Notes under the pieces: generated by a model | Told to the model about the DNA's origin: nothing | The model's database searches: none | Seen by the model: only the letters and a program-made list of their open reading frames with translations | Assembly (NCBI GenBank): GCA_021397835.1 | Contig: JAJFZO010000609.1 | Span: 10,604,001 to 10,668,000 of the forward strand | Reading direction: 5' to 3' | Source: Moringa oleifera | Taxonomy: Eukaryota; Streptophyta; Magnoliopsida; Brassicales; Moringaceae | DNA: 64,000 nt | Shown here: positions 53,624 to 64,000 of the stretch, in pieces | Layout of the letters: each line of letters opens with the position of its first letter | Position numbering within the stretch: position 1 is the first letter of the stretch | Program-made: the position numbers and the translations under genes

Positions 53624-55173
53624 AGTACAGCTCTGCTTGACCTACACTAATGCATACATCCTGAAATGCCCATCATTTGAGGGTTTAGCTGGTCAGGTTT
53701 GTTGTCTAAGAGTTGTGTTGGCTGGTGATTTAGTGACAACTATGAAGCAGCTTCTCTGCCCGATATGTAGTTGAATTCGTGTAACATATAGAACCTATGT
53801 CTCTCTTAATTTATATGTTTGCCATGCTGTAATAGTCCTGGCAAATTGTGGAGTTCTATTGCTAGTAAATTCGTTTTTCTAAAACGAAGTACTTTTTCAT
53901 AACAGGATAACAAAGGCTACTGGTTTCATGATGCCCCACACTGCAGTCACATGTTCCATTTTGATAACTACTGCGTTATGGGGTTAGACAGTCAAATTGA
54001 GTTCTTCATCCGTTAACCAAGCTTTGCAGTAACTGATCATTATCTCCAACAGCTGACGTTTTGATTCCTGATGTTCATTGAGAAATCTGAAGGCCTAGAA
54101 TCATTGAACGTAAAGGTTGATGGTCCACTTAAGTAGCTAATGCGATAAACTGGCCTTTCATGTTAAAACTGTTTAGGAGTTAGCAAAGGTCAGCCCCTTC
54201 TTTAATATCAAGAAAATGGCCCTGTGACCTGCCTTCCATAGGCACCAAACGGGCTCAAATGATTGTGCATAAGTTTTACTTTCAGTATATAACTAACTCT
54301 TATGATAAATAGCCATTTTCATATTTTGCAAGCAGAGAGGCATGAATTACAAGAGAACCTATGGGGTGGAAATACACAGAAGCCACATGCTTTACAGCGC
54401 GACCCACGAACAATTACCAGCTCAACTAAGCCAGTCACCTTTCGCAGCCCCACACGGCCACCGAACAAAGAGAGAGAAAGAGAGAAACTTGAATGCGGTC
54501 TTTTTATCCAAAAATGGGAAAAAAAACAATGCCAAACTTGTACAGTAACCAGGTGAGATTCTGATGAATACGACAAATAGATCGATATCTTCCTTTTCTG
54601 TGCACTAGAACTCTCACCGCAGCAGAACTCCCACCTCGTGTGACGTACTGTAGACCCCACAAGTTCACATGGTTCAGCCACGCGTAGCAATGTGATTGAA
54701 CACCTTCATTGATCTGGCTGAACGCTGGAGACGTTAGTCAAGTGCTTGTTGTCCCCACAATAAAGACAGCTCGCCGAACAGATTGATGGAAGTGGATAGG
54801 ACACTTGGCGTACATGCAAGAGAGGGACCGACAACACCAGCTCCACAGCAGCCTCATCATTTCCATCGTCAAACTCGCAGGGGAAGATCCTACGCTTCTC
54901 TGTCGTTTTCCTCTGCAAGATAGATATATCTCGAATGGTAAAGATTCAGAACTCCCAGGCACACGGTACACACCTAACTTGAGCCTTCTGATCTTCTCGT
55001 ACCGTTTGATCCAGCCGGTAAGTACGGGCTCTCTGGATATTTGTCCACTTCGATAACTTTAACAGGACAAGTGAGGAGCCAGACCCGGACAGCTAAAGAC
55101 AATTGTACCCCGGCTGCTAGTACTGCCAATACTGGTATATACCGAAAGACATTCTGTCCGCCGATGGGTGATG

Positions 55174-55180
55174 ACGTGGC
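55174..55180 (+). promoter_or_regulatory. ABRE-like ACGTGGC, distal, HSFA9 promoter
   Basis: ACGTGGC, a core of ABA-responsive elements bound by bZIP factors such as ABI5, about 630 nt upstream of the HSFA9 start. In Arabidopsis HSFA9 is a seed gene controlled by ABI3, so ABA elements are plausible. Based on the motif only. Confidence 0.4.
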
Positions 55181-55593
55181 TCACATCTATTGGCTAATGA
55201 CTGTAGTCCATAGTGCCGGAGACACCTGGAATTTCAGCAAGCATACAGCATCCGAGTTTCTACTGATCCAAGGGTGCTGTTTTCACCATCAGGAATAAAA
55301 TCAGGCTTGGACAAGTGGGTCCCTGTTAAAAAACTTAATTCATAACTTGAGAATTTTATTACATTTACGGGTTTTCCGTAGTTATAGTCATCTAAACCTT
55401 TATTTTCGCAGGATCTATGAGTATTGAATCAAAAATAATTAAAACAATTTTTGAAAGGAAAAGTCAAGAAAGATGGATAATATCATAGTAAGGGGGGAAA
55501 AAATAAGAAGATAGGAGGGCAAAAGAGATATTCAACAAGAGAAGTACTTTTGAGTCAGTTGTTACAAATGGCAAAAGTTTCAGCGGCAGAGAG

Positions 55594-55600
55594 ACGTGGC
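55594..55600 (+). promoter_or_regulatory. ABRE-like ACGTGGC, proximal, HSFA9 promoter
   Basis: Second ACGTGGC copy about 200 nt upstream of the HSFA9 start. It lies in a GC-richer stretch that may be the core promoter. Two copies are commonly needed for ABA response. Confidence 0.45.
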
Positions 55601-55802
55601 GACCCCTCCCCTTGCCCTTAAGTGGACACGCACCGTGTCACACCATCCCATTTGCCTCCATTGTCCTACTCGAATTTCTGTTTCACAAAAAAGAAAACAA
55701 CAAAACCTCTCTTTCTCAAATCACGCTCATAGCCAGCACCGTTGTCACTGTAGCTGAGAATCGAGTCAGTTGGAGAAAGGAAAAGGTAACAGAAAAGAGA
55801 GA

Positions 55803-57770
55803 ATGGTGGTGCCAGATATTGCTGGTGGAGGTGGAGGTGGAGGTGGAGGTGAGTCTTTTTGTCAGTTGTTTTCATCGTCTCATGATTTACCACGATCCAT
55901 CGAAGAACCAAGAAACGCCTACACAGAAGTAGAGAATGTCAAGGCAAAACCCATTGATAAGGTTGCGATCAAACGAGAGCAAACGACAGCAACACCGCCT
56001 ACAGAACCAGACAACGATTGCACTGGAAATGACGGCGATGATGGCGGCGGCCGCTGCTGTTCGTCGTCTCCGTCTTCACCCTTGATGAAGAGCTTGGCAA
56101 CGGCAAGGGATGAGGCTGTCTTGCAAATCAAAGAAGAGAAGGAGATAGAGGTCCTTGATTGTGATCATGTGAACGGTGGAGGTGATGGTGGTGATTGCCT
56201 TGGGGTTGATGATAATGGTGATAACGTCAATAATGGGAACGGTTCGTGCTCCTCGTCTTCATCAGATGTTTTGCCCAAGCCAATGGAAGGGTTAAACGAT
56301 TTGGGTCCACCGCCGTTTTTGAAGAAGACATTTGAAATGGTGGAGGATCCTGAGACCGACCCTATTGTGTCATGGAGCTTGACTCGCGACAGCTTTATTG
56401 TTTGGGATTCGCACAAGTTCTCTGAGAGGCTGCTCCCTAAATTCTTCAAGCACAAGAATTTCTCTAGCTTTATTCGCCAACTCAACACTTATGTGAGTCA
56501 TGGCCTGTAATACTCTATCCGCTGTCTTTTATTCCTCCTTTGGATGACAATGATACTTGCCCTCTTTTTTTCTTTTTTTTCTTCCCTTGTCGCTGCCACT
56601 GACTTTCTTTTTTAAAGATTCCGAGTTTGTTTTCTTTGTGTTCTGTTGATCAAATAACAGAGATGCCATGCGGCTTCCTAACTCATTATTTTAATAGGGT
56701 GATGTCTATCGTTTACCGCACCTTCTGACCTATAAAATATTAATTGTTTATGCTTCTCTACTTCCAACTTTTGAGGCCTGATATGATTTTGCAGGTTTTA
56801 CCTAGTTCAGTTTCGATGGGTTTTTTTTTTCTTTTTTTTTTTCCAATTTTACACAATTCCTAGCTATTATCTAGGTGTTTGCATTCGTAGTTCTTATTTT
56901 ATTGATTCTTTTTTATATTTTTACTATCCAATGTGCTTTCAGGGCTTCAGGAAGATAGATTCAGATAGATGGGAGTTTGCTAATAAAGGCTTTCAAGGGG
57001 GGAAGAAACATTTGCTGAAAAACATCAAGAGAAGAAGTAGATACAACAAGCAGCTGGAGAGTGCAATGTCCGGTTCCAATTCTGTAACAGTTGGATTGGA
57101 AGCAGAAGTTGAGACTATGAAGAATGACCAAACGACACTGAAAATGGAAATCATGAAACTAAGGCAGCAACAGGAGGAGTCACAGCATCAACTCAGAGCT
57201 GTTGAAGAGCGCATGCTCTTTGCAGAGTGTAAGCAGCACCATATGCTCAATTTCTTTGCCAGGGTAGCCAAGGACCCCAAATTTGTCCAACGATTAATCC
57301 AGAAGAGAAAGCTACAAAGAGAGCTTGATGGGGTTGAATATGGCAAGAAGCCTAGGCTACTTGACACCCAAGCCAGCAAGAGCTTGCCAGAGGCCGTTGA
57401 TGCCAGGCAATATGCCAATTGCAGGAACTATACTTTGGAACAATTGGACACGACACAATCTGAGCTTGTTGGGGTTTTGTCAGAAAGTATGATTACCAGC
57501 CCAGGGCAGGAGCTGCTCTCAGTTCCTACAGGTGATGAATCAGGAAGCCGTACTCAGGATGATGGAGAGGATGTCATGTGCGGAAGGAGTACCTCAGTTA
57601 CACCTTCTGTTTATCATGAAATATTTGAGAACTTAATGGAGGAAGCTGCAATTAGAGAAAATGTGGTTAATGAAGAAATGACAGTGAATGATTGTAAAAT
57701 CTATCTTGAGTTGGAAGACTTGTTGGAAAAGCCACAGAATTGGCTGGGATGTATAGGTGGGCTGGTTTGA
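55803..57770 (+). CDS. HSFA9: Class A heat-shock transcription factor, HSFA9-like
   Basis: Nuclear factor that binds heat-shock elements; HSFA9 drives seed heat-shock protein genes in late maturation. Two exons, 55803-56492 and 56943-57770, giving 505 residues, with the HSF-typical intron inside the DNA-binding domain (LNTY|GFRKID). The N-terminus (residues 1-165) is long, with a Gly run and Ser/Asp/Gly-rich stretches. The DNA-binding domain starts at about residue 168 ([20 protein letters not shown]) and includes [20 protein letters not shown] and [19 protein letters not shown]. The HR-A/B region has the class A insertion ([20 protein letters not shown], then [20 protein letters not shown]). 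An NLS-like QKRKLQREL and KKPRLL follow, then an acidic-aromatic [13 protein letters not shown] that may be an AHA activator. Assigned to A9 because the DNA-binding domain and linker resemble At5g54070 as recalled; A2 is less likely. Confidence 0.88.
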
Positions 57771-59207
57771 GCAAACTGGTTGTCTTGGACCAATGCCTGA
57801 TCCTGGTATGCTCCAGAAGCTCTTCCTGTTATCCTATACATTTCCCCGGTTTCTTATGCATTACTTGTTACCATGCTCTGATATGGGTGCATGTTGTCAT
57901 AATGGCAGGAACTTTGTATACTGGTTTGTTGCTGAGTTTTCTTCCCAGTCTACTTTGGTAATGCAGAACTAGGAGATGAAGTGGCTCTTTCATATAATTG
58001 ATAGAAAATGGAGACGATGATGATTTGGTTGACATAATTTCTGTTTGATGTCAGAAATCTCACATGTTTTCCATCTTCATTTCTCCTTTGTCACTATTGT
58101 TGTCTGGTTTTGTGGATTGTAAAATGTTAGGTGCCATACCAAAACATACTGCACCTGGTTCCTTTCCATGTGTTACAAATATAGAAGCATAATATAGAGT
58201 AGTAGAGTTTACTTAAATCTACTGCACAGCCTTGATGTCAAATCTACCAAAATTTAGAGCTCCTACCTCTCTGTCATCTTACCCATGTTAGTTGTTTACA
58301 CTATTCAGACTTGCAATTCATAGTGGGTTCGGCTTCTGCTTTGTCAGATTTGATTGTTAACCATCACAGACATTCTTGCATCGTCTTAGTTTCTAATGTT
58401 TAACCAGAGGTCAAATTACAGTACTATTTGCCTGAACAAAGAAAAAGCCCTGATCTACCCCTTGACTAACAGATCGTCGGGTTTTGAGCATCTGGGCCTG
58501 CAGGCAATGAAGCTAACAAAAGTGATGGCAATGACTCATTGCTATAATGTGATTGATTGGGACCTGTATGAATGGTCTGCTCCACCAGACAGGAGAATCA
58601 GCATGCTCTATAAAGGCCAGACAAAGCTGATGATCTTAATTACACCCTTGATTAATCCTAATTAATGAGGTGCACTAGAAAGTTCAAAAGGCATCCAACT
58701 AATAATATGATGCTGCTATCTTATGCCCACTGGTGGGTCTATGGGTAAGTTTAAGATGAATATAAAGTGGGTCCTGGGTCACATCTTATTGCCTAAAGAA
58801 GCAAAAGACAAAAGTATGATCACTAGTTGAAGAAATAAGCTGATCTAGCAAATGCTGCATAACTTAACCAAGAATTATAAATCTAAGAGCTGGAGAAGTC
58901 TAGAACGGTCATTCTGTAGCCCCCACCACCCATCAACCATTTTCAGAGTCCTCTAATTTTAGGCATAAGCTCAACTTTGTTAGCTTTCTCAATAACAACT
59001 AAGGAATCTATCTGAGAAAAAAAAATCCAGCCATCGATGTCCTCAGTATAAATAAGATACAAGAGGACGTAGAAAGAATTTATCCACTCTCTTCCTATGA
59101 TTAATGGGATACTCAAAACTATGATACAGAGAAGAAACAAAATTGACAATGGACAACTTGAATTTTATGATACACAAGAGCTAATGTATTAGAGCTCACA
59201 ATTAGGC
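57771..59207. other. Convergent 3' ends of HSFA9 and NPR1
   Basis: Tail-to-tail spacer holding the HSFA9 3' UTR (+) and the NPR1 3' UTR (-). ORFs at 57740-57972 and 58396-58665 are unsupported. No repeats of note. Confidence 0.5.
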
Positions 59208-62200
59208 CTAACGACTCCTATCAGTGGACTTACCATTAGGTCTCACTACCCTTGCAGGTTTTGAAGAAGACGATGAGGAGAGGGCTGACTTATCAAATTC
59301 CTCTTTGTCCTCGTTAAATGCCTTGCTCAGAACTTCCTGGAGTTCCATGTACCTTTGCTTTTTTAGGAGTCGCTCCTCTGGAGAATCGTCTTCTAGACGT
59401 GCAAGCTGTGATAAGTCATCAGCATCCATGATCTTGTTGAGTACTTCTGAACAACGAGGGAAAAAGCGTTTTCCCAGTTCCACTGCTCACATAAAGAAAA
59501 AGAAAATTAGGACAGTGGGAAGTAACATAAGTAAACATGTTTCAAGTGCAATGCTCTGTTTTATAAATTAAAAAGCTGGCATTCTTACTTATTTCCAAAA
59601 ATTCAAGGTGAAAATCCTCCTTAAATACGGGACTTCTTGCTGAGCAAGAATACAGCGACTGCAAAACCTCTAAAGCTTTACATATCATCAAAACCAAACA
59701 TACTATTTGTTGAAGCAGAAAAGGTTGGGGAAATGGGGATGTGGAATGATGCCTTTTCAGCCTTGGATGATTCAAAAATCAAACCAATCGTTTTCAAAAT
59801 TCTGTTCTCTATGTTGTAGTTCATATTTGAGAAATTTGTAGGAGACATCAAGAATTAGAGCAAACAACCTTTTTCATGATTTTGGGAATCCGAAAATCTT
59901 ATCGTGTTTAAAATTTTACCCTAAATGTAAATCGTCCAATATGAAACAGTAGATACGACAATAAACTTGTTCATCCAGAGGATCCTTTGACAAGGACCCA
60001 CTTCAGAATGTTTTCGAATGAAAAAGAATAAAAGAATCTTATAATGCTGAGTTTATGTCAATGTGAAGAATCATACCAGTTCTAGAGAGTGCTCTTAGTC
60101 TATTCAGATGCTCTTCTTGGATTCTGAAGGGTGCCTCATTCAAGTCGACAGTAGTTCTCTTTGCACTAACTAAATGTTTAGAAATGAACCCATCTATTGT
60201 AAACTCAGAAGTCCCATCCACTTGAGCAATGTCCATTGCAACTTTTGCTTCTCTGGGGAAAAGGAGCTTTGCCAGTCCAACTGGAAGATAACATAGTACT
60301 ATAATCACCATAAGCTTCTTGAAGGAAAAATATAGGATTGCAACTCAAAAAGACAAATGCAGACAGGAAGATAACAGGAACTAAAAAGGCCTCATTTGGT
60401 TGAAGCCATGGTAGTAAAAAAATGAAAAGAAGTTTTTAGTTAGCACACTTCTGGTCAAGTGCCTAGTCTCAAGAAAATAAAGGAAACATAAAAGAGAAAA
60501 AAAAAAAGTAAGTGGTTATAGGAGTGGTATTTGACTTAAGAAGCAGATTGATTTCAAATAATGCTGTTCCCTTTGCAGAAGAATATTCAACCGTCACTGG
60601 ATTTCTCTGAATATGGTTCATTTTCCGTAAGTTCTTATTGAAAAATACTGTATAAGTGACCAATTATTATAAATAAAAGATTGATAGCATCATCCTCATA
60701 TTGTAAGTGACCTAGGGGAAATGAACAATAAAATCTCTGTTAAGGAAATATCTAAAGCACTTGTGAATGTCAAAATGAGAAAGAAGCCAAATTTATGAAG
60801 AACTAATTACATAAGTGGCATTCAGTATATTAAGAGCAACCAGGAATAGCCAAAAGACACAATGAAAAGAAAAGGAATTTGAACTTAGTATGAAAATTTA
60901 CCTCTGTTCTCAAGATACAACAATTTCATTCTTAAATCATCACCAGCCTTGGCAAGAGACAAAGAAGCTTCTCCAAGTAATGGATCTCGTCTTTCAGCTT
61001 GCTCCAATATCTCTATGCATAACCGATCCTTGGGAGCAGCCTTCCCTTCCTCAGTAGCCTTGTAGTAATCTGCAGCCTTAGTAAGCCGCTTTGATATTTG
61101 AAGTGCTTTTCTACCATCTGAGGTAAGATCCGTCGGTCGAGCTCCCTTCGTTAAAAGAGAAACTATAAGTCTAGGTTCTTTCCGCATTGCAGCAACATGT
61201 AGCACAGTATAACCTCTTGCATTTCTATGGTTAACATCAGCAAGCCCAAGATCAAGGAGCTCTATTGTGGTCTTTGCATCACAATATGCCACAGCATAGT
61301 GGAGAGCATGTGCATCATCTAGATTGGTATGTGCCTCTTTCAGAAGCATCCTGACTAATTCAACATCATCTGAATCCAAAGCCCGATGTATTCTCTTCAC
61401 ATGTTTATCAGGAAAACTTCTGTTCTCGGGGCTTTCCAAGCCAAGTTCTGACCGTGAATCCATGATTTGTTTCACAAGGTGATGAGGCAAGGACTTATCA
61501 AGGGTGATTATATCGACATCAGACTTGACAATAACCTCAATGCATCTGGCCAGCAATCTCTCACAAGCTCTACTACAGATATTTGCAACAGAGAGAATTA
61601 CTAAGATGTCATCAGTGGCAACCTTGTCAATAATGTCCAGCAGGTACCTCTGAGTAAAACACAGCCACAAACAGAAAAGTTCAAAAACAAATTAAACTGT
61701 GGAATTCATACAGTAATTTGACCCCATTAGCAATAACTGAATGTATTACAGATACAAAAACAGTTGAACGCTTCACAGATTTCTTCTTTCACATCTCATG
61801 AAACATCAAGTATAATGTACTCTGTTCACTATCAGAGCTAATTAGAACTTGAGAGTTAATCACCATGTACATACACATGACATGACAATAGAGATAGATA
61901 GATTAACAAAAAGGAAGATGACTCTGATTTTAGTTCTGAAGGAATTTAATCAACATCAATTTGTTGCAGAAAGACAAAAGCTGAAATGACAAACTAGAAA
62001 TCAGAATACTACGATAAGCTCTGGTGGAGGACTGCTTCACATGGCAGGTGTTCCTTTGTGATTCTCTGGACTTTCAAGGATACTGAAACCCATCTTCATG
62101 GCAAACACATATGCCTACTTCTTTAAGTATAAGCTAACAATGACTTTGTAAACACAAACTAAGACAGGTCTGGTTCAAGCGGCAACCTCAAACAAAGGAA

Positions 62201-62752
62201 CACTCATACCTGATAAAGAGCCACCAATTCAGAAATCTGAAAGGTAAAAGCTGCATAGAGCACCTCCACCAGGAAATCAACTGCTGGCCTGCAGGCGATG
62301 TGGGAGCAGTCATCATCTACACAATTGCAAACTCCCTTGGGCAACGGCCTTACCTTGCCACTGTATAGATAAGCCAAAACAGCAACCAGCGAATCAAAAC
62401 CGATGTCATAATCCTTGGCAAGCTCTTTGAGCTCGAACTTGGCAGGTCTCTCTTTGACCGCAGGGCCTGAAAAGACGGCCTTGAAGAAGGGACTCCTGGA
62501 GGAAAGAATGCAGCGGTGGACGGAGACCTCGCGGCCAGAGCGTAGAACTAATTTAGCGTCACTATAGAAGTCGAAGTCGTGAGACTCGAAGATGGATTGC
62601 AAGTTGTCCGAGAGTAGTTGGAGACCTCCGAGTTCGGGGCTCGTTGGAGGCTCTGATGGATGTGAGAGGGTCTCCGTGTTGCCTCCGACGCAGCACGTGC
62701 TGCTGTTGTTGCTGATCTCGTTCGAATCTGAGAATCCGGTTCTGTTATCCAT
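59208..62752 (-). CDS. NPR1: NPR1 BTB-ankyrin salicylate receptor/co-activator
   Basis: Master co-activator of salicylic-acid immunity; it partners TGA bZIP factors and shuttles between cytosolic oligomer and nucleus. Four exons, 5' to 3': 62752-62210, 61649-60902, 60280-60077, 59482-59208, giving 589 residues, close to the 593 of Arabidopsis. The BTB domain ([20 protein letters not shown], Cys81) is followed by the zinc-finger-like [20 protein letters not shown], where Cys144, Cys149, His151 and Cys154 are kept but the Arabidopsis Cys156 position is Ser150. Next come BACK and ankyrin repeats ([40 protein letters not shown]), the NPR1-like C-terminal domain with [13 protein letters not shown] (Arg430, matching the SA-binding Arg432), [30 protein letters not shown], and a basic Ser-rich tail. 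The frame runs 1 codon further upstream without an ATG, so 62752 is the start. Confidence 0.95.
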
Positions 62753-64000
62753 CAACAGATCCAGATTGCGATATGAGAGAGGAGGAGAGACAGACGGAGA
62801 CTGAGACTAAGAGAGTAGGTATTTGTGGGTAGAGAGTGGAAATTTTTGGAGAAAGGGAAATTACTCGGGATTGATATCCATTGACTATGAGACGCAAAAG
62901 GCCTACAAATTGAAGAGTTTAGACTGGCAACTTCGTGAACTGTTTGAGAAGACAGCCAAACTATATGAGAAGCCAGTGATCCGAACATATATGCACTCCG
63001 AATGGAGACGAAATAGGAGTCTCTTGAAGGAAAAACCGCACACAGAAAAGCAAACAGTGAGCCTACTGGCTTTACTTCAAGAAGAAGAGTTGCATGAGAT
63101 AAGAGGCCGTGAAACTGGGAAGATAAGCAGCCATGGCTGAGCAGAGAAAGGCATGAAAAGTCAGATGAATCAAGAGAGTGAGGGAGAGAGAAGGGACGGA
63201 GAGTCCGTGTCAAGCATCAGCCAGGAACATGGGTAACGAAGACAGGAAGAGAAAATGAAAAACAAACAGAGAACCACAAGATAATTCAACGTCAAATTTG
63301 ACATTGGAATCCCAAAAACAGTAAACAAGATTTTAGCTACTTGTGCTTTTTGCTTCCAATCTAGGGTTTTCGTTAGGATTGGGGCTTCCGTCCGTACATC
63401 AGAACCCATCACGATCTCTTTGGCCCCTTTACCCAAACTGGCTAACTGGACAATTCGTAAATTCCCAAGTTGCCTGACAAAAGACCCCTCATGCTGAACC
63501 TTTCACTGTACTTAACTCTCCATTGCCAATGATGTCACCTGGCTCAGCGGTGACATAATAAATTAATTACTCCTGCTAGCATGGCTGCTCGCAGAAGGTT
63601 GTATGCTCCCACCCAGATTTCCTGTCATAGTCGGTCATCTCCCATACGGAGAGCCCAATGCGATTGTTACACGTGCGGTGACGTGCATAATGTAGGGTGG
63701 GTCAACAGAACACCACTACCTCTGTATCTAAAAGCCACAAGAGCTGCAGGCAAGCCGCGTTTGTATTTTGTCATATCGCCATTAAAATATTACAAGCAGC
63801 TTTTTTTTTATAGAGGATTATAATATTCTCCCATGAGGTAACAGTGATGGGCTCTGTGTTCAACTTGGAAAGCAAGAGTATATCCACTCTAGCGTGCAGT
63901 CATCAATCCTGTTTGTTTCTAAATGCTCTTTCAGTGCTCCTTACCTTGGAACTCATCCTTATCTACAGCTGTTTTTCCTTTTTCTCCGGAATTTGAATCG
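62753..64000. other. NPR1 leader and promoter, to window end
   Basis: Upstream of NPR1. A minus-strand upstream reading frame from ATG 62988 ends in a TGA that overlaps the NPR1 ATG (TGATG). A W-box palindrome lies at 63291-63302 and TAGGGTTTT at 63362-63370. An 80-codon plus-strand ORF at 63581-63823 has no recognisable domain. Nothing else could be identified to the end. Confidence 0.5.
63291..63302. promoter_or_regulatory. Palindromic double W-box core in NPR1 promoter
   Basis: GTCAAATTTGAC holds two TTGAC W-box cores in inverted orientation, about 540 nt upstream of the NPR1 ATG. WRKY factors bind W boxes, and W boxes in the Arabidopsis NPR1 promoter are needed for its expression. Function here is inferred from the motif. 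Confidence 0.5.

Larger units (their letters stand above)
53624..55802. other. SurE 3' region and HSFA9 upstream region
   Basis: Contains the SurE 3' UTR and the HSFA9 promoter. At 54.3-55.3 kb several overlapping minus-strand ORFs (54319-54690, 54706-54918, 54738-54971) occur with plausible splice signals, but none gives a recognisable protein. I leave it as a possible unresolved minus-strand transcript. Confidence 0.4.

Noticed and set aside
55770..55802. Longer N-terminus for HSFA9
   Set aside because: The frame extends upstream but begins with TTG; ATG 55803 is used.
62752..63213. 153-codon ORF directly upstream of NPR1 taken as a gene
   Set aside because: It opens with TTG, not ATG, and the sequence is Ser/Leu low-complexity; only the part from ATG 62988 is kept, as a possible uORF.
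63581..63823. 80-codon plus-strand ORF near the window end
   Set aside because: It has an ATG but no recognisable domain, and it lies in a promoter-like, repeat-poor region; chance ORF is likelier.

Overview
This window is nuclear DNA of a flowering plant. It is AT-rich, its genes have short GT-AG introns that join in frame, and it encodes plant-only families (cytokinin oxidase, CRM-domain splicing factor, HSFA9-type heat-shock factor, NPR1). Protein content and gene order point to a eudicot; the species cannot be told from the sequence. I rebuilt eleven protein-coding genes exon by exon, and each model closes in frame from ATG to stop. No tRNA, rRNA, CRISPR or bacterial-type operon was found.

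Layout: cytokinin dehydrogenase CKX (+, 3073-5512); CFM3-like organellar splicing factor with three CRM domains (+, 6419-10693); small alpha/beta hydrolase (-, 15502-11550) with a decayed LINE in its first intron; an AT-rich gene-poor stretch (15.5-21.5 kb); bHLH041-like transcription factor (+, 21539-24101); organellar RecA, RECA2 type (-, 31361-26845); organellar ribosomal protein bS16 (+, 31956-34401), head to head with RECA2; histone chaperone NAP1 (+, 36644-39741); CCCH zinc-finger protein like EMB1789/C3H65 (+, 41203-46676); SurE-like protein (+, 49833-53623); HSFA9-like heat-shock factor (+, 55803-57770); NPR1, the salicylate co-activator (-, 62752-59208).

The genes are not one pathway, but the order is informative. 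From established knowledge, Arabidopsis carries C3H65, S16, NAP1;3, bHLH041 and CKX3 as neighbours (At5g56930-56970), and NAP1;2, RECA2 and CKX2 as neighbours (At2g19480-19500). This window holds the union of the two sets in one place, as expected of a locus that was not fractionated after duplication.

The most unusual structure is in the S16 gene. Its 46-nt exon 2, both splice sites and about 190 nt of flanking intron are present a second time, inverted, in the preceding intron. The two arms are about 240 bp long, about 97% identical and separated by 83 nt, so the pre-mRNA can fold into a long hairpin that buries exon 2. Other points of note are a short poly(A)-tailed insertion with a perfect 12-bp target duplication inside RECA2, a SurE homologue that has lost most of its predicted metal ligands, a stop-free 294-nt intron in CFM3, very short exons in bHLH041 and NAP1, and tandem repeats carrying splice-acceptor-like sequence in a SurE intron.
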